Source: Porphyromonadaceae bacterium (GTDB lineage: Bacteria > Bacteroidota > Bacteroidia > Bacteroidales > UBA12481). From it: 55,289 nucleotides of DNA. The DNA lies in NCBI GenBank assembly GCA_007280905.1, contig QYQM01000015.1, forward strand, positions 1 to 55,289, written 5' to 3'. Position numbers and translations under genes: made by a program. Of this stretch, positions 50,719 through 55,289 are shown in pieces (the first letter of the stretch is position 1; every line of letters begins with the position of its first letter). The notes below the pieces were generated by a model. The model ran no database searches and was not told the origin of the DNA. It worked only from the letters and a program-made list of their open reading frames with translations.

Positions 50719-51589
50719 CGAATTCAGCCTTATTCAGGAAATCAAAGCTTTGCTGTGCACTGGCAACCGCATCATGGTTGGTGTACTCTTCAATTTCAAC
50801 ATACCAGTCTTTAACCTTGTTGGCATTCATCTGATCGAAGATCGCTTTGAAATCCATCTTCCCGCTGGCACCAATTTCTTTGGCATCCTTGATGTGGGTC
50901 AATCTGATCTGGTCAGCGTATTTCTTCAGATATTCCGCCGGATCGGAACCCCCTTCATGGCACCAGTAAACATCCAGTTCAAAGCATACATGCTTCTTGC
51001 TGACATTATTCAACATGTAGTCAAAGATTACCTGATCGCCAATCTTCCGGAATTCGGTGGTGTGGTTGTGATAACCGAAAGAGATACCGGCAGCGGTAGT
51101 TTTAGAACCTACCGTACTGAAATAATCGCAATAGATCTTCAGGTCGTCCAATTTGCTTTTCTCGTTTACGGGCATAAAAGGCTGAACGATATACTTAACG
51201 CCTAACTCATGGTGAGCTTCGATGGCCTTATCCCACCATCCCATCACTTCGGCCTCTTTTTCTTTTGTGTAAGCCTGTCCGAGATGTGCACTGGTACACT
51301 TCATGCCGAGGTCGTCGACCTGCTTTTTAAAATCTGCCGGGGCCAACCCATAGATTTTACCATTATCGTAATTTGCAGCTTCCAGATTCTTATAACCTAT
51401 CCTGGAAACTGCCTCCAGGACAGATTGTATGCCCGAACCGGTTATCATGCCTCTCAGGGAATACAGTTGGAAACCCATGGTTTTACCAGAGGCTGCGGGA
51501 ACAACAGCTGAAGAAAGGATTTGAGGAGCCATCAATCCGCCGGCCAGCATTAAAGAGGTATGCTTTAAAAAATCGCGTCTGTTTTGCAT
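50711..51589 (-). CDS. Tat-exported sugar phosphate isomerase/epimerase-like protein
   Basis: 292 residues. Twin-arginine signal NRRDFLKHTSLMLAGGLMAP predicts export of a folded protein. The mature domain is a xylose-isomerase-like TIM barrel: LYSLRGMI, LGMKCTSAHLG, GISFGYHNHTTEF, CFELDVYWCHEGG, RLTHIKDA, YVEIEEYTNHD, with the expected metal-ligand Glu/Asp/His. The actual sugar is unknown. Such exported TIM barrels are common in Bacteroidota glycan metabolism. Confidence 0.85.
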   Translation of the reverse strand: MQNRRDFLKHTSLMLAGGLMAPQILSSAVVPAASGKTMGFQLYSLRGMITGSGIQSVLEAVSRIGYKNLEAANYDNGKIYGLAPADFKKQVDDLGMKCTSAHLGQAYTKEKEAEVMGWWDKAIEAHHELGVKYIVQPFMPVNEKSKLDDLKIYCDYFSTVGSKTTAAGISFGYHNHTTEFRKIGDQVIFDYMLNNVSKKHVCFELDVYWCHEGGSDPAEYLKKYADQIRLTHIKDAKEIGASGKMDFKAIFDQMNANKVKDWYVEIEEYTNHDAVASAQQSFDFLNKAEFVK

Positions 51590-51669
51590 GGTATTTAGAT
51601 TTTTAGTTTGTTATAAAAATATCGATAAAGGTATCTTACTTCCGGTTAATCTGGAGCGGTAAAACTTTA

Positions 51670-51771
51670 ATGAAGACTGTCTCGCTCGAAAATGCCGAGA
51701 AATATACGCTTGATTTGAAAGGTGTTAGCATGAATACTGCCATCAATAAAGTGAATTATTTTACTTTTTAA
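51670..51771 (+). pseudogene. Short coding remnant, unrecognised
   Basis: Reads MKTVSLENAEKYTLDLKGVS and then MNTAINKVNYFTF, 33 codons. The residue pattern looks like genuine protein but no family is recognised and no ribosome site is present. Confidence 0.25.
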
Positions 51772-51895
51772 TGGCTCCTGGCAGGGCTGCGGGTTTGCAA
51801 GGGTCAGTTCTTCGGCATATCTTTCTGGTAACTTGATAAATTGAAGCTATGAAATCCCGGCCTGTACATACCACAAACGTTAGCCATCACTCATT

Positions 51896-51903
51896 TATGT
51901 TTG
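51896..51903 (+). promoter_or_regulatory. -7 element TATGTTTG
   Basis: Exact TAnnTTTG match 13 bp before the phosphatase ATG. Confidence 0.5.
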
Positions 51904-51916
51904 ATGTTTCCAAATT

Positions 51917-52579
51917 ATGAATCAAAGACTGTTTGCTATAGGAGATATACACGGATGTTTCAATGCATTTCGAACATTGGTAGAGCAGAAAATTCAGATC
52001 AAAAAAAGTGACAAAATTATTCTGCTTGGAGACTACATCGACAGAGGAACCCACAGTAAAGAGGTTATTGATTACATCTTTGGCCTAAAGAATAATGGTT
52101 TTGATATTATACCTCTAATGGGTAACCATGAAGCCATGTTACTTGAGGCTAGAAACAATAATGGACATTTATTGAGATGGATTCAAAACGGAGGCTCTGA
52201 AACACTAAAGAGCTTTGGAATCAGTTCGTTAAAAGGCATTGAATCAAAATACTTAGATTTTTTCCAGGGATTGAGCTATTATTTTGCCTTTGAAGAATAT
52301 CTTTTTGTACATGCAGGTTTTAATGATGAAGTCAATGATCCATTCGAAGACAGGTATCATATGATTTGGAAATGTAGGGAAAAGTACAAGCACCCTTCTT
52401 TACAAGATAAAACAATCGTTCATGGTCATTGCCCCATATCAGAATTATTATGTAAGGAAAGGTTGCGATCTAACAATCAGGTAATAAATATTGATACCGG
52501 ATGTGTATATGGAGAAATTTCGGGTTATGGTAAATTAACGGCTCTGGAATTACGCTCTAAGGTTATTTTTACGATATAA
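51917..52579 (+). CDS. PPP-family metallophosphoesterase (Ser/Thr phosphatase-like)
   Basis: 220 residues. Complete PPP metal-site motif set: GDIHG (8-12), GDYIDRG (38-44), GNHE (69-72), FVHAGF (about 130-135) and VHGHCP (about 173-178). Members dephosphorylate proteins or cleave dinucleoside polyphosphates (ApaH-like). AT-richer than genes left of 51.6 kb and the first gene of the putative island end. Monocistronic by spacing; the next gene has its own promoter. Confidence 0.88.
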   Translation: MNQRLFAIGDIHGCFNAFRTLVEQKIQIKKSDKIILLGDYIDRGTHSKEVIDYIFGLKNNGFDIIPLMGNHEAMLLEARNNNGHLLRWIQNGGSETLKSFGISSLKGIESKYLDFFQGLSYYFAFEEYLFVHAGFNDEVNDPFEDRYHMIWKCREKYKHPSLQDKTIVHGHCPISELLCKERLRSNNQVINIDTGCVYGEISGYGKLTALELRSKVIFTI

Positions 52580-52585
52580 TTGTTT

Positions 52586-52593
52586 TATATTTG
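52586..52593 (+). promoter_or_regulatory. -7 element TATATTTG of the wHTH-NTase operon
   Basis: Exact TAnnTTTG match. The CGCGAAT tandem repeat begins 3-4 bp downstream, covering the expected transcription start. Confidence 0.55.
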
Positions 52594-52596
52594 ACA

Positions 52597-52621
52597 ATTC
52601 GCGAATCGCGAATCGCGAATC
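52597..52621. repeat. CGCGAAT tandem repeat, possible operator
   Basis: TTCGCGAA palindrome followed by two more CGCGAAT units (three in all). It overlaps the presumed transcription start of a gene encoding a helix-turn-helix protein, so autoregulation is possible; but unrelated heptamer arrays are frequent in this genome. Confidence 0.5.
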
Positions 52622-52634
52622 AAAAACAAGTAGT

Positions 52635-53156
52635 ATGAAAAAACATAATGGTATGCGCCCCCAAGACATTGTAGTACTATTGAAAATAATAGCACTAAAG
52701 CATGATAACTGGAAAAATGTTGACTTAGCTTATGCCCTGCAAATTAGCGCCTCTGAAATATCCGAGGTATTGAACAGGTGCAGGATTGCAGGATTAATTG
52801 ACGCAAAAAAGCGGAAGGTACACCTAAATGCATTTAGTGAATTTCTTGTTTACGGACTGAAATACGTGTTTCCCACGGAGCCGGGTGCAATGGTGAGAGG
52901 AATCCCAACTGCACATTCTGCTTCACCGGTAAATGAGCATATTTCTTCAGGTGGAGATGTTTACGTATGGCCTTATGCCAAAGGCAACCAACGGGGACAA
53001 GCTATTGAACCTCTGTATAAAACCTTGCCGGCAATTATTCAAGAAGATAAGTTGTTTTATGAGCTTCTGACAATCGTCGATACAATAAGAGTTGGACGCA
53101 CCAGAGAAATTGAAATTGCAATTAGAGAATTGGAAAAGCGTTTACAACATGCCTAG
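52635..53156 (+). CDS. Winged-helix DNA-binding protein of an NTase toxin-antitoxin-like module
   Basis: 173 residues. The N-terminal 70 residues fit a MarR-like winged helix: MRPQDIVVLLKIIALKHDNW, VDLAYALQISASEISEVLNRCRIAGLID (helix-turn-helix) and KKRKVHLNAF (wing). The rest (about 75-173) has a conserved-looking stretch RGIPTAHSASPVNEHI and VWPYAKGNQRGQAIEPLYKTLP and a helical end. It overlaps the downstream nucleotidyltransferase by 8 bp. By analogy with AbiEi/AbiEii it would be the regulator/antitoxin, though it is not an evident AbiEi. Confidence 0.65.
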   Translation: MKKHNGMRPQDIVVLLKIIALKHDNWKNVDLAYALQISASEISEVLNRCRIAGLIDAKKRKVHLNAFSEFLVYGLKYVFPTEPGAMVRGIPTAHSASPVNEHISSGGDVYVWPYAKGNQRGQAIEPLYKTLPAIIQEDKLFYELLTIVDTIRVGRTREIEIAIRELEKRLQHA

Positions 53157-53841
53157 TTCTAATATTAGCATGATACAAACCGTAGCCGATGGATTACGGG
53201 AATTGAAAGATGATATGGTATTTGTAGGCGGTTCAGTGGCCGAACTTTATGCCAGTGATCCAGCTGCATCTGATATCCGGCCAACACTTGATGTGGATTG
53301 TGTGATAGAATTAAGTTCCAGGATACAACATGCCAGATTGGAAGAGAATCTGCGAGCAAAAGGATTTGCAAATGATACATCGCATGGAGCTCCAATTTGC
53401 AGGTGGATTTACAGGGATATTAAGGTAGATGTGATGCCCACTGATGAAACCATATTAGGGTTTAGTAATAGGTGGTATGTCGATGGTATCGAAAATAAAA
53501 TAAGAAAAGCATTACCTGATGGAATTGAAATATTTGTATTCCCTCCCGAGTATTATTTAGCAGCAAAATTTGAAGCACATAAAGACCGTGGTGGAAATGA
53601 CTTAAGGCAAAGCCGCGATTTTGAAGATATTATTTACATCTTGGATAATTGTCCGGACCTGTTAGATAATATTGCCAATGTTAATTCAACTGTTAAAACA
53701 TACTTAAAAGAGGAATGCCAAAGCTTATTAGAAAATGATAATCTAACTGAAGGCATTGAGAGTGCATTGCCATATGGTTCAGATTCCAATAGCACCGAAA
53801 TAATTCAAGATTTAATACAAAGTATTGCTGAAATTGAATAA
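53149..53841 (+). CDS. Nucleotidyltransferase, AbiEii-like toxin candidate
   Basis: 230 residues from the ATG at 53149, overlapping the upstream stop by 8 bp; a longer frame to 53092 lies inside that gene. The polymerase-beta-like core is seen: FVGGSVAELY (GGS), TLDVDCVIEL (D-x-D), then the third acidic strand IKVDVMP. Further C-terminal signature FPPEYYLAAKFEAHKDRGGNDLRQSRDFEDIIYILDN is typical of AbiEii/AbiGii-type NTases (KxxAxxxR-D-x-x-D). Likely transfers nucleotides to RNA or protein; target unknown. Second gene of a two-gene module. Confidence 0.75.
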   Translation: MPSSNISMIQTVADGLRELKDDMVFVGGSVAELYASDPAASDIRPTLDVDCVIELSSRIQHARLEENLRAKGFANDTSHGAPICRWIYRDIKVDVMPTDETILGFSNRWYVDGIENKIRKALPDGIEIFVFPPEYYLAAKFEAHKDRGGNDLRQSRDFEDIIYILDNCPDLLDNIANVNSTVKTYLKEECQSLLENDNLTEGIESALPYGSDSNSTEIIQDLIQSIAEIE

Positions 53842-53933
53842 TGGAGAAAGATAGAACAACATATAAATCGACTTAGGAACGGAATTAGGCTGTTGAGTTC
53901 TAGACGGATGATTTAGTCTCTTTAACATAGAGT

Positions 53934-53958
53934 AAATCGGTCATGACCGATTTTTTAG
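53934..53958. terminator. Palindromic terminator after the NTase module
   Basis: Perfect 20-bp palindrome with arms AAATCGGTCA / TGACCGATTT running into six T. Confidence 0.8.
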
Positions 53959-54017
53959 TGAAAGGCTGATTGTTATTTAGTAATGATTAGCTTTACTGGT
54001 AATAAAAATCTGCTGTG

Positions 54018-54705
54018 ATGGAATCAGAAAAAATTCTAAAGATCGCAGTCAAAAACCTGGTGGAATCACCCTATCAGGGCCGCTATATGCCGGTCAATTT
54101 CAGCGACGAAGTTAAAAGCGACAAAAGTCTGGCCGAACTGGCCCGAAACATCAAGGACCAGGGATTACCAGGATACAGATGCCCAGGTGTTTTCAATCGT
54201 CGGCAACCTACTGCATCGAAACCTCAGGACCATTGAGATGGCCATTGCACTGAGGAAAATCGAAAAGTCGAAACTGTTTGAGAGCCGCGAAAAGCTGTCC
54301 GAAGCCATCGGGAAGGATAAAACCTATGTCGGGGATCTGATCAATACGCTGAAAATGGACTACCGGATTGTCGAGAACCTGGCCGAGTATAAGACAACCG
54401 ATGATGTCAGGCTTTTACGGGCCATCCGGAAAGCCTTCCCGGCCATCAAGTTGCATGAAGATGGGGTGGAGGTGGAGAATGAAAAGTGGACCTCCGATCA
54501 GCAATGGGATTTCTACTCCAAAGCGGTCATTGAAGGAAAGCTTTCCAGGGAAGAGGTTTTTGATGAGATCAAAGCCCAGGCAGGTATCAAGCCCAAAGAG
54601 ATCCGGTTTGTGGCCAAAAAGAGAAAGATGGTTATTTCGGTACCTTATCTGTTGGAGCAAAGGACGATCGATAAGATTAGGGCCTTGATTGAGAAGTCCA
54701 CTTAA
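54018..54705 (+). pseudogene. ParB-like protein gene with internal deletion
   Basis: The first frame (from 54018) reads a ParB/Srx N-terminus: ILKIAVKNLVESPYQGRYMP, LAELARNIKDQGL, then goes out of phase and stops at 54236. A second frame from about 54166 carries DTDAQVFSIVGNLLHRNLRT, IEMAIALRKIE, the helix-turn-helix region (LSEAIGKDKTYVGDLINTLKM) and a C-terminal tail to 54705. Between the two, the core stretch with the catalytic/CTP-binding (E/D-G-H-R-R) motif, normally about 40-50 residues, is missing. So a deletion with frameshift is inferred. A 172-codon frame from 54187 remains open and could give a truncated DNA-binding protein. Confidence 0.7.
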
Positions 54706-54785
54706 CTATTGATTTGCAATATGATAACATATTCTACTATATTTCCGCTACCCGAAAGTTTTCAGTTAGCGACTCGTTGAACTAA

Positions 54786-54801
54786 ACCGCCTCCCGGCGG
54801 T
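54786..54801. repeat. Short hairpin ACCGCC/GGCGGT
   Basis: Six-bp stem with a TCCC loop in the 145-bp gap between the parB remnant and the recombinase gene. No T run. Possibly a recombinase site or leader hairpin. Confidence 0.35.
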
Positions 54802-54850
54802 GATCCCGCAAAGTGCTACCTTTCACCCTGTTAACTAAATTTTTACTATC

Positions 54851-55289
54851 ATGGGAAAAAAAGCACATTACGAGAGCGTTTGTTCCGGGAGATGCAGATT
54901 CGCAATTACAGCCCCCGGACCATTCACAGTTACCTGACATCCATTGCCAGAATTTCACTTCGCTACGGGATTTCCCCGGATAAGCTGACCGTAGATCAGA
55001 TCAAATCCTATTTACAGGAAAAGATCGATGCGGGGAAGTTTTCTCCCTCTGCTGTAAACCAATTAATCAGTGCCCTGAAAATCCTTTTTGTAGATGTACT
55101 GGGGCGAAAATGGGAAGATTTCTGCATTAAGCAAGCTCGCCGGGAGAAGCGACTTCCCGTAGTGTTTTCAAAGGAGGAGATTGAGCGGTTGCTTGATGTG
55201 ACCAGGAATCTCAAACACAAAGCCATTATCTGCATGACCTACAGTGCGGGATTGAGAAAATCGGAAGTGCTCAACCTTCGCATCGGCGA
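54851..55289 (+). CDS. Tyrosine recombinase/integrase, 5' part, cut by window end
   Basis: Partial. From the in-frame ATG at 54892 the protein reads QIRNYSPRTIHSYLTSIARI (SAM-like N-terminal core-binding domain), VNQLISALKILFVDVLGR, KRLPVVFSKEEIERLLDV and, at the window end, MTYSAGLRKSEVLNLRIG with the first catalytic Arg. The HxxR and Tyr motifs lie beyond 55289. The ATG at 54851 (MGKK...) is out of frame with the domain; one more A in the A7 run at 54856-54862 would join it as MGKKSTLRERLFREM. So either the start is 54892 or there is a one-base slip (real or an assembly error). Marks the edge of a mobile region. Confidence 0.8.

Larger units (their letters stand above)
51590..51916. other. 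Intergenic stretch at the island border
   Basis: 327 bp without a full gene. It holds a 33-codon ORF at 51670-51771 that looks like a coding remnant, then about 120 bp of featureless sequence, and the -7 box of the next gene at 51896-51903. No repeat or tRNA seen. Confidence 0.5.

Noticed and set aside
51880-51895. Integron attC-like site (AAACGTTAGCC)
   Set aside because: The core does not fit the G-T-T-R-R-R-Y rule and no matching inverse core or integron integrase is visible.
52597-52621. CRISPR-like array at the CGCGAAT repeats
   Set aside because: Units are 7 bp and contiguous without spacers; no cas genes in the window.

Overview
The window reads as chromosomal DNA of a member of the Bacteroidota, probably an anaerobic or micro-aerobic Bacteroidales-like lineage. 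The evidence is the gene content (type IX secretion sorting domains, FISUMP and PKD lipoproteins, a DUF4249-like lipoprotein, the futalosine menaquinone route, a 2-oxoacid:ferredoxin oxidoreductase and an aldehyde ferredoxin oxidoreductase) and repeated matches to the Bacteroidota -7 promoter element TAnnTTTG just ahead of start codons. These -7 boxes let several starts be placed downstream of the longest reading frame.

Layout. 0.1-5.4 kb: two OmpH/Skp-like periplasmic proteins, murI, a decayed gamma carbonic anhydrase, and korA-korB. 5.5-12.3 kb: a truncated PKD lipoprotein and two very large tandem paralogues with receiver-like domains fused to a PEP-synthase-type ATP-grasp domain, lacking the usual phosphohistidine and PEP-binding domains. 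12.5 kb: gdhA. 13.8-18.1 kb: an accessory segment in which two secreted-protein genes are each preceded by the 3' half of a tRNA-Asn gene plus terminator and followed by a shared 70-bp repeat, with a HepT/MntA toxin-antitoxin pair between them. 18.1-26.6 kb: a T9SS cargo protein, fabD, folE, mqnB-mqnD running directly into a split LanB-type lanthipeptide dehydratase pair without visible precursor, and a superoxide dismutase. 26.6-30.2 kb: a MazE/AbrB antitoxin pseudogene and a three-lipoprotein operon. 30.3-33.9 kb: a corrinoid methyl-transfer operon (corrinoid protein, MtbA/UroD-like methyltransferase, homocysteine methyltransferase), a nitroreductase, and an untranslated stretch with promoter, 6S-like rod fold and terminator. 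33.9-38 kb: an exported superoxide dismutase and a 1078-residue fused iron-sulphur flavoprotein. 38-44 kb: a third OmpH, a glycosyltransferase, FtsB/DivIC, a DUF6320-like/acyltransferase pair and pruA. 44.1-46.3 kb: an ECF sigma, putative anti-sigma and DUF4097-like output operon. 46.4-50.7 kb: ThiF-lipoprotein-ThiS divergent from aldehyde ferredoxin oxidoreductase, a possible tungstopterin set. 50.7-55.3 kb: a Tat-exported sugar isomerase-like protein, then an island end with a PPP phosphatase, a winged-helix/nucleotidyltransferase module, a decayed parB and a tyrosine recombinase cut by the window edge.

The genome carries many small tandem repeats (7-9 bp units, different sequence at each site) and GC-rich dyads at gene ends, several of which encode the ends of genes. 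No complete tRNA, rRNA or CRISPR array was recognised. All function calls are from reading motifs and context; no database search was run.
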